A DNA stretch of 64,000 bases from Schistosoma haematobium (Eukaryota; Platyhelminthes; Trematoda; Strigeidida; Schistosomatidae): positions 45,190,191 through 45,254,190 of the forward strand of contig NC_067198.1 in assembly GCF_000699445.3 (NCBI RefSeq), given 5' to 3'. Positions 11,296 to 22,824 of the stretch are shown here, piece after piece (within the stretch, counting starts at the first letter, position 1; each line of letters begins with the position of its first letter). The translations under genes were made by a program, and so were the position numbers. A model generated the notes under the pieces. That model was given only the letters and a program-made list of their open reading frames with translations, searched no databases and was not told the origin of the DNA.

Positions 11296-14200
11296 CACAT
11301 AGATATTGGTACAAGGAGGCACCAAATACATATGCGTCACACAAATCTCATTTGATATGTGTGAGGGCTGTGATACTGCCCGGGTGCCCAAACCGAAACA
11401 GGTGGTTTTCTTGGGAGGTCACTCCCTGAGCCTTCGACCTGAAGGTCTGATCCACGAGGCAGTGGAGGAGATGCAGTCCCATGGAAGCCGGTGACCAACA
11501 ATTGGTTCATACGCCATTCGTTCCCGTAGGATACTGGAGCCCATGTGCACCATTGGTTTGGAATCCGGTTAAAGCGCCGGACATTCGCTTTTCGTCCTCT
11601 CAATTTCGTAGACAACACCCCCGCCACGAGAAGGCAGTGAGTAGGACTTCCCTGGCAGAGGCTATATACTTGTGGCCATGTGAGAGCATTTGGAGAGAGA
11701 GAGCGGACTCTCCCCACCCTCGGCCGTACCAGAGCGTTTGGGGGCGGATAGTTCATGTATAATAATAATAATAATAATTTAACAGAGATATTTAGCAATT
11801 TAATATGCAATAAGTAGTTTGTACATAGAAATCTCATTATAATCAGTTTGAGCTAGACAATCCATTTAGTGTCATTACATTCATATATAAATGATGGTTC
11901 GTAGTTGAATATCCTGTGTCATAATTTAGTAGAATAGTTTATTTAGCCTTACTTAATTATTATCACAACTCGCTTTGTTCAGTAGTACTAATCGTTTATA
12001 CATTATAAATAATAACTAAATGTTATATAGGTGGAGTGTATCACGAACTAATCTCACCTGGAAGTTGGAAAATTTGTTCACTTAACTTATTCTGTCGATA
12101 GTACTCGTCGTGGATCGATTTCACTTGAGGTATTACTGAAGAGTTGTTGCATTTTTTGATAACTAGTTTGATACTTAGTAAGATAGTCTCTATCTATTGC
12201 TTATGGATTTTTATACTAGATGCTCTCTAGTTTTTTATGGTATCTTAAATGAAATCAACTCTTGATAAATATCACCAACAAAATAATCTTCATAAAACCA
12301 TTTCATCCCAAATGCAACAACAAATGCAAGAGAAGACGAACAGTGTAGCAGCAGCCTCAGAAGCAGTAGGTCTCAATATACACAAAGGGAAAAGCAAGAT
12401 TCTCCGATACAACACAGCATGCACCAATCCAATCACAATTGACGGAGAAGATTTGCAAGATGTAAAAACCTTTACATATCTGGGCAGCATCATTGATGAA
12501 CACGGTGGGTCTGATGCAGATGTGAAAGCGCGGATCGGCAAAGCAAGAGCAGCATATTTACAACTGAAGAACATCTGGAACTCAAAGCAGCTGTCAACCA
12601 ACACCAAGGTCAGAATTTTCAATACAAATGTCAAGACAGTTCTACTATAAGGGGCAGAAACCTGGAGAACTACGAAAGCCATCATCCAGAAAATACAGGT
12701 GTTTATTAACGGTTGTCTACGCAAAATACTTCAGATCCGTTGGCCGGACACTATCAGCAACAACGTACTGTGGGAGAGAACAAACCAGATCCCAGCGGAG
12801 GAAGAGATCAGGAAGAAGCGCTAGAAGTGGATAGGATACACATTGAGGAAAGCATCCAACTGTGTCACAAGACAAGCCCTCACATGGAATCCTCAAGGCC
12901 AAGGGAAAGGAGGAAGACCAAAGAACACATTACGCCGGGAAATGGAGATAGACATGAGAGAAATGAACAAGAATTGGATGGAAATAGGAAAGAATGCCCA
13001 GGACAGAGTGGGTTGGAGAATGTTGGTCGGTGGCCTATGCTCGTTTAGGAGTAACAGGCGTAAGTAATATATATATATACAATTTATTCATCGTATTGCA
13101 GTTATAACTTATCATACAGTACACCAGTTATTTACGAAAATATATGAAAACATTAAAGAATACATATAGCAGGTTTTAGGGACAGGGTGTAGGTGGTGGA
13201 GGATTTCATCTCACATTACATACATATATACACATTAGTCCCAACGTTTTCTCCACCATTTACTCATAGATTCACAATAATAATAATAATAATAATTCGT
13301 TTCATCATGTAGAATAATTACGACCGAGTTTGAACAAATTTAATGTAGGACATAAATTAACCGAAAAATGTCATCGAGTTTGTGTTTTTTTTCTGTACAT
13401 TATCGAAATTACAAACACTTACATTGACTAATATACATCATTCTAAATATACATCCGCATCAGTACGTACGCACGCACGCACATATACATACATACACAC
13501 ATAGTAACATGATACATAGATAGTAACTGATAGATGTGAATAAACAAGATGTACAATCTGTTTACTTATTTATTGATCAAATTGAACATTTAAACTATAG
13601 TCAGTTAATTTTGGAAAAGATTTTAGGGACAAAGGGAGAGAGAGAGAGAGAAATGCCTATTAAACTTTATTTTAATTGTTTAATAAGAAAGTCATCAATT
13701 TGATTTTAAATTAATTGGCCTAAATCATTATTATTACCTAAAATAAGTATGGAAATGTAATACAATAATATTCACTTAATTTGGTAGTTTTTTTGGTGTA
13801 CATGGTGTGTAACATACAAGAAACTTCTAGTTCCGATTATCACATTATCTCAATCTCACTCTCGTATTATTTCTGATTGTTGTCGATTGATTTAATCATT
13901 AAATGTAAGTGTATTTTATGTTTTACTTTATTTACAATTTACAAACTCAATATAAGTAAACCTGATGGTGACAAATATGAGACAATTCTATGAAGCTTGT
14001 GATGTAGGCGAGATATCAGTCTATCAACCAAAGGATGAGTTTACTCTACAGCAATTCGCTTTGTTTTACTTAATGAATGTGAAATATGACTATTAAGAGT
14101 AAAGTATACTAGTAATTGATCATAGATATCTACGAAGTATTGGTCGTGTACTTTTGGACCACGGAGTACACGATGGCTGGGTTAAGAATAGGGTACTAGG

Positions 14201-17200
14201 TAAAGACAACAAATCGTTTGATGAGGTAGTAAACCTTCATTAACTGAGGTAGTTGGGAGATGTGCTACTTATACCCAACCAGTAGCAGTAGGTTAGAGGG
14301 AAGCTAGGGATAGCCAAACCAAAACATAGCATCGATCCATGAAGTCACTAACAGTTGGACTGGGTCACTGTAATATGCATAGACTATTTGGTTGAGGTCT
14401 GTGTGACTATTTTAACCATTGGTTACAGACTTTTGATGACATGGCTCAAAATCGTTTGCAATGGCGCATGTACATCCATCCTTTATCTTCTGAACTCCTA
14501 GTAACATATTTTTTGTGCTTTCATTTCACTAGTTAATACTTTCTTCTCGAATCGTATCTTCGTTGCCTAATTTTTCCAGTCACCACTGATAATGTTACTA
14601 CCACTTATATTATGTAATTTAGTTTAACAATGTCATCTCTCTATGCTAATAGAATATGATAACTTGAACCGATGTACATACGTACCAGGTTCTACGTTGT
14701 AACTAAATGACCGACTACTATCAGGAAACTCTACATCGGTGACTTTAGTAGTTCAAAATAGTTAGGTTGTAGTTAGCACTGTGATGCAGAACGAGTGTTT
14801 CGTCCTACTTGGAACTAATCAGGTGGATGTATCTGGATCCAGGTGTTTATGTTCAAAGTGGAACTTGATCCTAGTACCTTTTAGTTCATACACCATTGTA
14901 TTACCCAAGGATCTACTGAGTGCAGGTAGTCACTAATTTGTTCAGCTGGTACGACGTTTGAATTATACTCTTAACCAAATTTCATCTATTCTAACGTGAT
15001 TGTGACTGACTGGATATGTCGATACAACCTGCACATATCTCAGTACAGACTAATAAAAATTCAGTCCTGAGTTTTGGTGCAGTTTCATTCTCTGAGCTGG
15101 ATAGTTTGGTCGTGGAGCTTTATTTGTTCTTCCGAATAACATCAGCATAAAATTCAGGTGGAAATGAAGAGTCCGAATTTCTCCACATAGGACTCGCAGT
15201 TTGTCCTGTCGAGCTCGATCTTGACGGGTTACTTTTACTCTATCATTATCCGCCTCTTTATTTTTAATATATCCCAATTTAATCTGACTCTTGGTCCTAT
15301 ATTGTCCATGATTCCTCTGATTGGTTGATAGTTTGGATCGATTTCGATGTGTTTGTTGATTGCTAATTAACCTGGATACCAAGCCTCTAAGAATTCTCTG
15401 ATGTTCTTAGTATTCCCTCTATGAAAGGTTTCAACACTATTCTAGTCAAGTGAGTGTACGCAGTTGTCCGAATTCGTTGATATAAGCGAAGATATATCAT
15501 GGAGCTTGACCGCTAATTGGTGTTTATGAAGGCGAAGATGAAGAAGGCGTTCACTTTGTCCGACATTTTGTTTTGCACAGTTGGAACAGTTTATTTTGCA
15601 GATCGTGTTCGTTTTTTCTTTTTTCGTTATTTCTTTCTTTGGTTTGCATAGAATTGGTTGACTTGATTTTGCCAGTTTATGAGCTATACCTATTCCAAAC
15701 AGTTTCTACAATCTGGTTGTGATCTTATATATGTTTTATATAAAATAGGATGACCCAGTTGTCGGTTCCTATATTTGGTTTCGTTTCTGCTGATGAGTTC
15801 AGTTGATATATATCTTGATGAAGTCGCGTGGGTAACCGTTCTTTTGAGGGATAGTCATAAGGCATGTTTCGCAAATTTCCAGCGCTGCAAGTGTGCTGCA
15901 GTATATTCTGCCCTTCTTGAATAAATTTAGTACACAGTTGATTTTGTGAATTTTCGGGTTGTTGCTCCTGTAGTTAAGATTTTGATCTGCGCGGGTTGGC
16001 TTCCTGTATACTTGAGGCTCCAGTTTTTTTCTGTCGATTCTGGTGATCAATACGCCCAAGTATGATAGTTTGCTGTTCAACTTCTTATCCATTGTTAATT
16101 TTATGTCATAGAAGACGTTGTTGATCAGACAGTAGGTGTTTTTCAGTTCGTCATATTCGAGGATGACAAATGTTTCGTCCACACAAAGAATCCACATTTT
16201 TGCTTGGTCACTGGTAAAACCGAGGCTTCCAGTCTCTGCATTACTGCTTCTGCAATGAGCCCTAATATTGATGATCCTATCGGTGTTCCTTTAGTTTATA
16301 CATAGATTTTATTATTGAATTTAAAATATTTTATTAAGCGTAAACTGATGAGTTCCAGTTGGTTTTGACTTTTGAGTTTCGTGTACCGTGAGAGATTTGT
16401 ATCGTTTATAAGGATCATGGATAAAGTTTCCTTTGCTAAGCTTGGTTCGAGTGAGGTGAATAAGGTTGTTAAGTTGAATGATATCATCAGTTCTTTGTTG
16501 TTGATTTGAACGCGCTTAACGTTATCCAAGATCTGTATGAAAGATTTAATAGAGTGATTGGATGGATCCACTAGGTGCTTCAAGAATCATGAGATTCCTC
16601 TCGATAGATTGTATTGGAATTCCGAGGAGTGATACAGTCAGACATAGTGGGATGTTTGATTTGTGTAGTTTCGGTCTACCGTATAATTGAGGGAGCACTG
16701 ATTTCATTATCCATTGTTCTTGTTTTTATATATTTCCTGCTTTAACAAGCTTGTTGAAAGTCCTTAAGACTTGGTTATCTAACCTTTTGCTTGAATTTGT
16801 GTCCAATGACTTATGTACACTTACATCCGCAAGTAGTTCCTCGGCTTTCTTGATATATTCTTCCTTAACCATACTGTAGTGGATCATTTATCCACTGCGA
16901 TTATGACAATATTTTCTCTAGTTCGAAGTGATTTTAAGGCCTTTTTGTTTTTGTGCGGTCAGTTGAGTGTTGTCTTTCTTTCGCTACCATGGTTTTTCCC
17001 ATTTCTTACTGAGTTTCTTCATTTATTTCGGCAGTTTTAGTGATGACTCTAGAGCAGAGAAGAATTCTGGTTTTTAAGTGTCACTTTTATTGTACCCCAA
17101 TCTTTTTTTAAGTTTTTCTTCTTTGTTCGTCAGAAATTCTTTTGACAGGTTGACCACACAATTGCTTGCGTTTACTTCTGTGGATGGTTTGGAAATCTTG

Positions 17201-20200
17201 ATTAGTTTTTTTGAAGGTATTACTTCTCTATTCTTTGTGTCGTCTGCTTATTATATCAATAGCCGTTGTCAAGCTCGTCTAATATTCTAATGTGAATATT
17301 CTCTCTAGCTGCCTCTCGTGGTCATCCATGATCCATTGACATTTGTGAATCCTGTATTGTACATCAGTCATCATTAAGTGTAACTTTTGCTCATGATGAA
17401 ACTACCCACTTCAAAGTGTAAAGCACTTCAAAAATGTCTTCACTTGGGCTACAAATATTCTTCAACACTTCAAGTACGATTAATAAACAGTAAAAGCATA
17501 ACCGAAAACTAAATAGGAATAAATCAAACTTATTCTTCGCCTGTTTACATTATCAAGGTGAACTTTTACCTAGTAGTGGTTAAAAAAACTTGATATTAGT
17601 TGCTGGTGGTCAAAATGTTTATATAATTAAATGATCATAAATATGCAGTATTCAGCAATCTACTTGATGGGCATAAACAAAAAGCGATTGACGTAGAGCA
17701 GACCAAAATGTGAGGCCTTTTTGTTATTGGTGGATAAAGCTTAAACTCTCATAAACACGAAACTTAACCAACAAAGCTCGTCACTGTAAGACAACAATTG
17801 TTGAACACAATCCAATTAAATTTCAAATTTTGCTAGTGGGTAGAATCAGACCACTGCTAAAGCCAATTATCATTAACCAACCATATAACTACAGCGTATT
17901 TATTAGTTTCCTCTTAACTGTGTTCATGTGATGTGTGGCTACTTTGTCAGGCACACATCTATGTCAAGTTAGACTTTGACTATGGATGATTTTCTGTCAC
18001 ATTTCAATATCACGAATTCTCAAGGTCTTTGAGGACCTGTGTGAAATTTACATAAAAGCCATTGAATAGAATATAATATTTACCAACTTGGAATAGAATA
18101 CAAGCATCTGACAGTAAACTTTAAATAGAGGAAAATCTTTCAAACAAATTAAAGACGACTGGAATAATCTTTTACGTAGATAAACAAAATTAATAGATAT
18201 TTATGAGGCCATTCTATGTGTTTTTAAGTCGGGTTTCAATGAAAAGGCCTCATTTTACAATATATTTGTCAATCATTCTGCTTTTAAAATGTGTTCTTAG
18301 TTATTATTAAGCGAATAGTTACAGTATGTGAAATTAGCGCAGTTCGCCATAAACTTGATTGGTGTGTTTTGTAAGTGTATAATCATTCATAAAAATACCA
18401 GCTTATAAAAAATGCCTTACTTACCCTTTCTGCTTGTATAGTTGGCAAATGGGCTTTATTGAATGTCCGACCACCATCAGTTGACACACTAAGCTGTACA
18501 GTTTGGTTTTTGGTATCTGAAAAGTGTGATGCGTAGAGAAAGTGTCCTAGTTTTATCGTTTCATAGTCTTGCTTTGTCTCCAAATCAAACGAAATACTAC
18601 TTTTATCATGAGGTCTCGGGATATCAACTTTAACTCCACGTGGGGCCCATACTCTTATAACATCCTTCAATAGTTCAGTCCAAGTTAATCCAAAGTCAGA
18701 AGATTTTGCTAGTATGTGCCTTTCACTTGCATCTGTTGTTTTTAAAAAAATGAAAGGTTCAATTTATTAATGGAATACACTTGCTTTTTCAGTTAATTAT
18801 TAATACCAAGTTTGTTTGGTTTATTTATTTGTAGCGAAACAACATAGAGAGGAAATAAAGGTAGACAAGATATGGATAACTAATGTATGTCAGTTACCAT
18901 AAATGTTTACATAAACCTCAAGAAAAACGTGTCACCAATTCATCAACAAAAGTTATTCGGTCCGCACACAAATACGATGTCCTACTTAAAAAACAGCCAG
19001 TCAGTCAGCTAAGACGTGGGACCAGGTACATATATGCATCAGTTCAAAATGTCACACCTCGTAAGCATAACAAGATGAACACCGAATTCATAGAATCAGT
19101 TGCTTCAATGGTAGTACTATATAAAACAAAGATTGTATATAAGGATATAATACAGGAAGAAAGAATTTGTTCATGGGAAGAAAGGTATAGAGCAATTTTA
19201 ATCTCACGAATTAAGGGAAGACAAAGAGTGTTTACACCTACACCACTATGATTGGTTCTGATCCAATATCTATTACTCATTCAAAAATCAAACAGCACTC
19301 ACATTTTTGCTACATACGTCTATTACAATGTATCCGATTCTGATGACTATGGTTTTTGTAAATATGCTGTCAAAGATTTAAGACATAATATATGTGATTT
19401 TTGTTAGTTCATAGTTACTAGCTCCTGCTACCTTGACAGATTTATGTCGGAGTACAATAAAAAAAGCATTCCAGATATATAAGTGAAAAACTCTACGGAA
19501 AATGAGTAATTTAAGTCTAAATGTGGAAATATTCCTTTATCTTTGGCTATGATTAATATTACTGTCATATGGCTACCTTATACTAACAGAAGTAAAGTGG
19601 CCTACCGTTTCAGTAACTTTTAAAACTTGAGAGACCTAAATCCAATAACTCCTAGAAGCAGTCAAGAAAAGATAGACCAAAATGCGGACCCATATTTAGT
19701 TGAATAAACACTCTTTAAGAAGTCTTATTGAACAATGCTCTAGATCATCTTAAAGTTGAAGCGATAATTTCAGAGTGCTAAATTTGGATACTCTGAAACA
19801 TACTTAAAGAGAACCAACATAGTTTTTAATTTCCTGCTAAAAAAACTTAAAATGAATAAATAATCATGTCTCACGATTTGAGACTTTTGACTGACCCGAT
19901 AAAAGCTTGCAGTAGTATTAGCAGTCCTAAGCATCAATATTGAGGCCTAATTCAAACACCGTATGTAGAGGAAGTACTTGAAAAGTATACGTTGAGTATT
20001 ACGAATTTTATTTAACTGTACATTTTAAGGCTTGGGAGAAGTTTTGAGATTCACTTTTTTGAGAAGTAATCCCAGCAGCTTTATCAGAGTTCTCTAGAGC
20101 AGAACTTAATATCTTTAAGTATATTGAAGTATTTTGAAACGACCTACTAAAACTTCAACTTTTCCGTCCCTACCTAATCTTTACATATCTAGATCATTAA

Positions 20201-21291
20201 ACTGAGACATTCGCAGTCTGTAAGTAATATTTGTGGAGGTTTAACAATTAAAGGCTCATACCGTTCCTTTTAAAACTATAAATACACAATTTAAAATTAA
20301 ACTATAAACAACAATTTACGATTGAATGATGACAAGTAACTGAAATTAAGTCATTTGAGAAGTCATGAACGGACTTACTTTTACTGGATTGTGGATGATA
20401 AAGTATGTACACTGTTTCTCCTGGATCTATTTCATAAACAGACCTGAATAACGTAAGATTAGTTTGCATATAACTAACCAAAAGTAATCCACAACATTAT
20501 CGTGAATGTTTTTCCATGTTTTACCGTTATCAAGTGACAGATATAAAATCTGAGTGACAGGCGTTATAAAAGTCAAGTGAACTCACCGATGTTTTTTCTT
20601 CTAAAGTTAAAACCCATGGAGAAAGTCTTTCACGTGGATAAAAACGCAGCTGACCGCTTAAGACAAATGGTACACTAGACCTCTCCCAAGTAGAACCCCC
20701 ATCTTCAGTAACAAAAATCATAGACCTGGTCGTATTTTCCACATCATAACATATCACAAATAGCTGAGCTATCCCTGAGAGAGGAATGGACTAAACTCAC
20801 TTCTTTTGAATCTCTCTGATTCTGATGACGCTGAAGGCCATTTTCTCTCCGGATGTAAATACTCTCACCCAACTGCTGCGTAATTTTTGTGAACGTTTTA
20901 CCGTTGTTGTCACTACATGGCATTAAAAAGTTTTCTTCTTACCTACGATATATGTCGGATGTTAGTCCAGGGCCAGACTCCCCCTCAGTCATCGTTACTA
21001 GTATTAAAACCTAATCATTAAAAACACGAAAAACCAAAACTACCCCACTGTTTTCACCTGCCCATGTCAACTGAATCGTTTCTTTTGTATCATTGACGAA
21101 GTAGAACTACGAAAATTAATGCAACGAAAACTTACTACTTCCAAGGCTTTTCCGCTCTTGATAATGGGGTCGAATAGTTCCTGTTGTGAATCGCAAACAT
21201 TGCTGCTAGAGCTTGCATCAAATGGAGAAATACTATTAAACGTAAGCACGAATACAGCAAGAAGTATAATCATATTGGATTTGAATAGCAT
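7026..21291 (-). CDS. Sortilin-family VPS10 receptor, N-terminal part (9 exons found, 3' end not found)
   Basis: Nine minus-strand exons join in phase: 21291-21136, 21106-21044, 21010-20943, 20912-20801, 20763-20587, 20549-20479, 20443-20379, 18732-18425 and 7086-7026. They give 360 residues. Residues 1-20 are a hydrophobic signal peptide. Five Asp-boxes (S/T-x-D-x-G-x-T-W/F) at residues 96-103, 152-159, 197-204, 248-255 and 321-328 mark VPS10 beta-propeller blades. The end (F-Y-S-V-L then A-F-V-H-V-D) closely matches sortilin. Sortilins are type I membrane receptors that sort ligands between Golgi, endosome and surface. Only about half of a VPS10 domain (usually about 600 residues) is here; the cysteine-rich module, membrane span and tail were not found and probably lie beyond the left edge. 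SORL1-like features (W-A-G-E after the second exon start) leave the exact subfamily open. Confidence 0.85.
7705..7855 (-). repeat. tRNA-headed SINE, minus half of a head-to-head pair
   Basis: Has the B-box region (about 7805-7835), the hammerhead and the SINE tail in reverse. It abuts a forward copy of the same family. Confidence 0.7.
7751..7796 (-). ncRNA. Hammerhead ribozyme motif, core intact
   Basis: On the minus strand stem I is GCACTG/CAGTGC (6 bp, perfect), the core is CTGAGGA, stem II has one mismatch and one wobble, GAAA is intact, and stem III is an 8-base palindrome. The predicted cut follows the base at 7757. Confidence 0.6.
7856..8060 (+). repeat. tRNA-headed SINE, plus half of a head-to-head pair
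   Basis: A-box-like (about 7872-7890) and B-box-like (about 7917-7930) parts. The hammerhead has lost stem II by deletion between AGGA repeats, so it is dead. Confidence 0.65.
8195..8440 (+). repeat. SM-alpha-like SINE with decayed hammerhead
   Basis: Matches the unit at 4407-5520. The hammerhead at about 8358-8405 reads TTGATCA in place of the core, so two essential bases are changed. Confidence 0.6.
8527..8830. repeat. Solo-LTR-like repeat, copy 1
   Basis: About 300 bases starting near TGTTATATCTAG, matched by 52379-52695. A solo LTR is inferred from length and isolation; no matching internal part was seen. Confidence 0.45.
8831..9140 (+). pseudogene. RTE-type LINE 3' fragment 1
   Basis: Frameshifted C-terminal remnant (W-K-E-L-Q-R-I-F, then V-G-W-R-A-L-V-G-G) of the SR2-like RTE family found intact-er at 12246-13067. 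Confidence 0.7.
9141..9531. other. No gene seen
   Basis: AT-rich intron sequence. Confidence 0.5.
9532..10195 (+). pseudogene. RTE-type LINE fragment 2 with leader repeat
   Basis: A 100-bp leader (9532-9633, starting TTTTTAGCGAGTTA) recurs at 50757, 52726 and 60150. It runs into the post-RT region [10 protein letters not shown] and A-E-T-W-R-T-T-K. Frames shift at least twice (9573-9884, then 9748-9987). Confidence 0.75.
11249..11292. repeat. (AT)n microsatellite at R-type retroposon tail
   Basis: 44 bases of AT repeats, directly joined to the retroposon that follows; it takes the place of the usual (TAAA) tail. Confidence 0.9.
11293..11760 (-). repeat. R-type retroposon, copy 2 (longest)
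   Basis: The minus strand holds a 166-codon open frame (11837-11337) shared in pieces with the other copies. No domain recognised. It runs further 5' than the copy nested in the gypsy element. Confidence 0.7.
11761..12245. other. AT-rich stretch, no gene
   Basis: Nothing recognised beyond a short (AAT)n run at 11760. Confidence 0.5.
12246..13067 (+). pseudogene. RTE-type LINE (SR2-like) C-terminal fragment
   Basis: Best-kept RTE copy: post-RT motif [11 protein letters not shown], then [10 protein letters not shown] and, after frameshifts, K-T-L-R-R-E-M and V-G-W-R-M-L-V-G-G. The catalytic RT and endonuclease are missing (5' truncation). Expected product is none. Confidence 0.8.
13068..14119. 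other. Microsatellite-rich stretch, no gene
   Basis: Short (AAT)n at 13276, ACGC/CATA runs at about 13465-13500 and GAGA at 13640. No exon seen. Confidence 0.55.
14120..14720 (+). repeat. LINE 3' fragment, (GACT)n-tailed family, plus copy
   Basis: Frameshifted tail remnant (S-Q-T-K-T, then M-A-Q-N-R-L-Q-W-R) matching 3109-3342 on the other strand. Confidence 0.6.
14750..14985 (-). repeat. SM-alpha-like SINE, minus copy
   Basis: The minus strand has a tRNA-like region (about 14860-14960), then a hammerhead at about 14770-14830 with stem II and GAAA kept. The core reads CTGATTA; the essential G8 is T, so cleavage should be lost. Confidence 0.6.
15050..17360 (-). mobile_element. Penelope-like element, broken
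   Basis: Read on the minus strand: N-terminal part (about 17290-16990, K-L-I-K-I-S-K and later K-P-E-F-F-S-A), RT fingers and palm (16583-16296), RT catalytic box (about 16175; reads V-D-E-T-F where the family has V-D-D-T-F), GIY-YIG-like region (about 15600-15400) and a terminal repeat (15150-15050). Several stops and frameshifts interrupt it. It sits inside the long VPS10 receptor intron, same strand. Confidence 0.75.
17361..18424. other. Intron sequence, no feature
   Basis: AT-rich; nothing recognised. Confidence 0.5.
18425..18732 (-). CDS. VPS10 receptor exon 8
   Basis: 308 nt, residues 239-340, the longest exon found. Two Asp-boxes, S-S-D-F-G-L-T-W (248-255) and S-T-D-G-G-R-T-F (321-328), flank a loop. 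The stretch F-L-Y-A-S to H-L-P matches the same segment of sortilin. The donor GTAAGT starts at 18424. Confidence 0.88.
19000..19262 (-). repeat. LINE 3' fragment, (GACT)n-tailed family
   Basis: Shares about 260 bases with 2905-3165 in the same orientation. It lies in intron 7 of the VPS10 receptor gene; the 122-codon plus-strand frame over it (18883-19251) is therefore repeat-derived. Confidence 0.65.
20379..20549 (-). CDS. VPS10 receptor exons 6-7
   Basis: Exon 6 (20549-20479) and exon 7 (20443-20379) are split by a 35-nt intron in phase 2; exon 7 ends in phase 1. They encode the Asp-box S-L-D-N-G-K-T-W (197-204) and the next strand, ending I-D-P-G-E-T-V-Y-I, which resembles the SORL1 stretch at the same place. 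Confidence 0.82.
20587..20763 (-). CDS. VPS10 receptor exon 5
   Basis: 59 codons, in and out in phase 0. Encodes a blade with the Asp-box T-E-D-G-G-S-T-W (residues 152-159). The acceptor is the second CTCAG after 20800. Using the first would put a stop codon in frame, which decides the choice. Confidence 0.85.
20801..20912 (-). CDS. VPS10 receptor exon 4
   Basis: Begins one base into a split Ser codon and encodes the first Asp-box (S-D-N-N-G-K-T-F, residues 96-103) and a polar loop to residue 133. Borders are a TGTAG acceptor and a GTGAGT donor. Confidence 0.82.
20943..21106 (-). CDS. VPS10 receptor exons 2-3
   Basis: Exon 2 is 21106-21044 (21 codons) and exon 3 is 21010-20943 (68 nt, phase 2 out), separated by a 33-nt intron. 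They encode the first VPS10 strand (L-T-W-A-G-E-N-S-G, then V-L-I-L-V), which aligns to the start of the sortilin/SORL1 VPS10 domain, and lead into the first Asp-box. Confidence 0.82.
21136..21291 (-). CDS. VPS10 receptor exon 1 (signal peptide)
   Basis: Starts at the ATG at 21291 and encodes 52 residues. The N-terminus is a hydrophobic signal sequence (residues 5-19), then a Ser-rich stretch. It ends at a GTAAGT donor in phase 0. The start is only about 170 bases from a large LINE insertion on the promoter side. Confidence 0.8.
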
Positions 21292-21485
21292 AACACCATC
21301 CGAATATGTGCCACATTCAAGGTGAGTGTTTATTGAATTAAATGGTTATAGATTAGGTAAAAGTATTCTGTTAACAGACTTCTGTGCCATTTATGTCCCC
21401 GGATGGAGATTATGGTGTATTAAACAATCAGGGTAAAAATACTGACAAATTACTATGGTAAACTATATCTATCGAACACTAGAAA
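21292..21485 (-). promoter_or_regulatory. VPS10 receptor 5' flank, up to LINE insertion
   Basis: Only about 170-190 bases separate the start codon from the LINE junction. No clear TATA or initiator was identified, so a promoter here is inferred from position only. Confidence 0.3.
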
Positions 21486-21812
21486 AACTACGCGCGCTAA
21501 TTAAAAGGACAGTGGTATTTTTCCTCTCTGAGTAAATTCTATTGTTTTGATCGTTTATTATGTATCAAGACTACTGTTTTCACTTTATTTGAATTTATTT
21601 CAGTTGAAGTATTCGAGTAGAGTATCGCTTATGTTTCTAAATTAGTTTGTCGTCGGTGCTTTTGAGTACTTTGTTTTCTATTGTTTCTGTTACTGCTTTT
21701 GATTCTAACAATCTACAGTTTTCCACTTTTTTGGTCACAGATCATTTTCGCCTCTGAGAATAATTGAATCCAGTTCTTGTTTTAAAAAAGACCCCTGTTT
21801 AATGACTGGACA

Positions 21813-22118
21813 GTGCCAAAAAGCACTTGCCAACGTCCGGGCTGTCGTTATCCAGTTGAAAGCGGCATGCAGTGCTATGAGTGCAAAGGCTGGCATCACG
21901 AAGTTTACACGAACTTAGCATCTGCGGCTCTCAAACAGTTCAGTAAAAATTGTTGCGTATGGCTTCGTCAACAGTGCTGTTCGGATGCAGACAGCTTGCT
22001 AACCGAGGCCATCTCACTGGTAAATGCTGCAAAAAGTGTTTTGGCAAGCGTGGTCAGGATACATCGAACAGAACTCACTCTGTCGACACGCAAATTGTTG
22101 TGGAGCAAACTCAGGTGA
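21813..22118 (+). pseudogene. LINE ORF1, PHD-like zinc-finger part
   Basis: C5, C10, C19, C22 and H27/H28 form a PHD-like cluster at the N-terminus, the kind found in CR1-clade ORF1 proteins that bind the element's RNA or chromatin. The frame breaks at 22118, and related sequence continues at 22342-22824. Confidence 0.65.
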
Positions 22119-22341
22119 TTTCGAAAACAGGTGACTCACACCGACCAAGGGAGGAAAAACAGTGTTCAAAGAGGTCTGTCTTAACCAAAAACTAAAGAAA
22201 CGAAGTTTCTTCTGTCCCCCGTCTTCTAAATGGTATCCAGCAGGAAACGCCTAGAAGCCGCAATCGCAAGGCTCGATCGGTTTCTAGGGGAAAAATAACC
22301 CGACCTCCCAAATCGTCGACAACCGCCCGGAATACCACAGT

Positions 22342-22824
22342 ATGATTGACGCAACTGTGGTTGCTTCTCCTAGCAATGTTGACGAGTGGGTACAGGTTGT
22401 AAGGAAGAAACAGCGTAGCGATATAAAAAGGAACCCTGCACCCGTAAATGTGGATGAAAAATCGAAAGCTGATCACAGCGACAGATCACTTATTTTTCAT
22501 AGAATCAAGGAGAGTGAGAGCTCCGAACCAAAAGCTCGTTTTGAGCATGACATTGTGCTGACAAAACAGTTACTTAATCAACTCGTGCCTCAAAATATCA
22601 CCGGGGTCACATTGCTAAAGGTGTATAGGCTAGGTAGTCTGGCAAACTTAAAACCAAATCAATCCAGACTGCTTAAAGTAGTATTCAAGTCTTCGAACGA
22701 ACGCGATCTAATTTTACAGAATGGACATAATTTAAAGTGTTCAGGAGTCTTTATCCTCAAGGACTTGCCGTTGGCAGACCACGTAAAAAGACGGGAGCCA
22801 AAAAAGAGCTATAACTTAGGTTAG
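22342..22824 (+). pseudogene. LINE ORF1 C-terminal part
   Basis: 160 codons, lysine/arginine-rich, with a segment (about residues 88-150: V-Y-R-L-G, then L-L-K-V-V-F, R-D-L-I-L) typical of the RNA-binding fold of CR1 ORF1 proteins. Continues ORF1 after a break. Confidence 0.6.

Larger units (their letters stand above)
7087..18424 (-). other. VPS10 receptor intron 8 (11338 nt)
   Basis: Bounded by GTAAGT (18424) and TTTTTAG (7087). Holds SINEs, a solo-LTR-like repeat, three RTE fragments, an R-type retroposon, a LINE tail and a Penelope-like element. The intervals 7100-7700, 10200-11230 and 13070-14110 are AT-rich with only microsatellites; nothing coding was seen. Confidence 0.75.

Noticed and set aside
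11206..11429. Open frames with poly(Ile-Tyr)
   Set aside because: Translation of the (AT)n microsatellite.
18883..19251. 122-codon plus-strand gene inside the sortilin gene
   Set aside because: Most of it matches the LINE fragment at 2905-3165; it is read from the wrong strand of that repeat.
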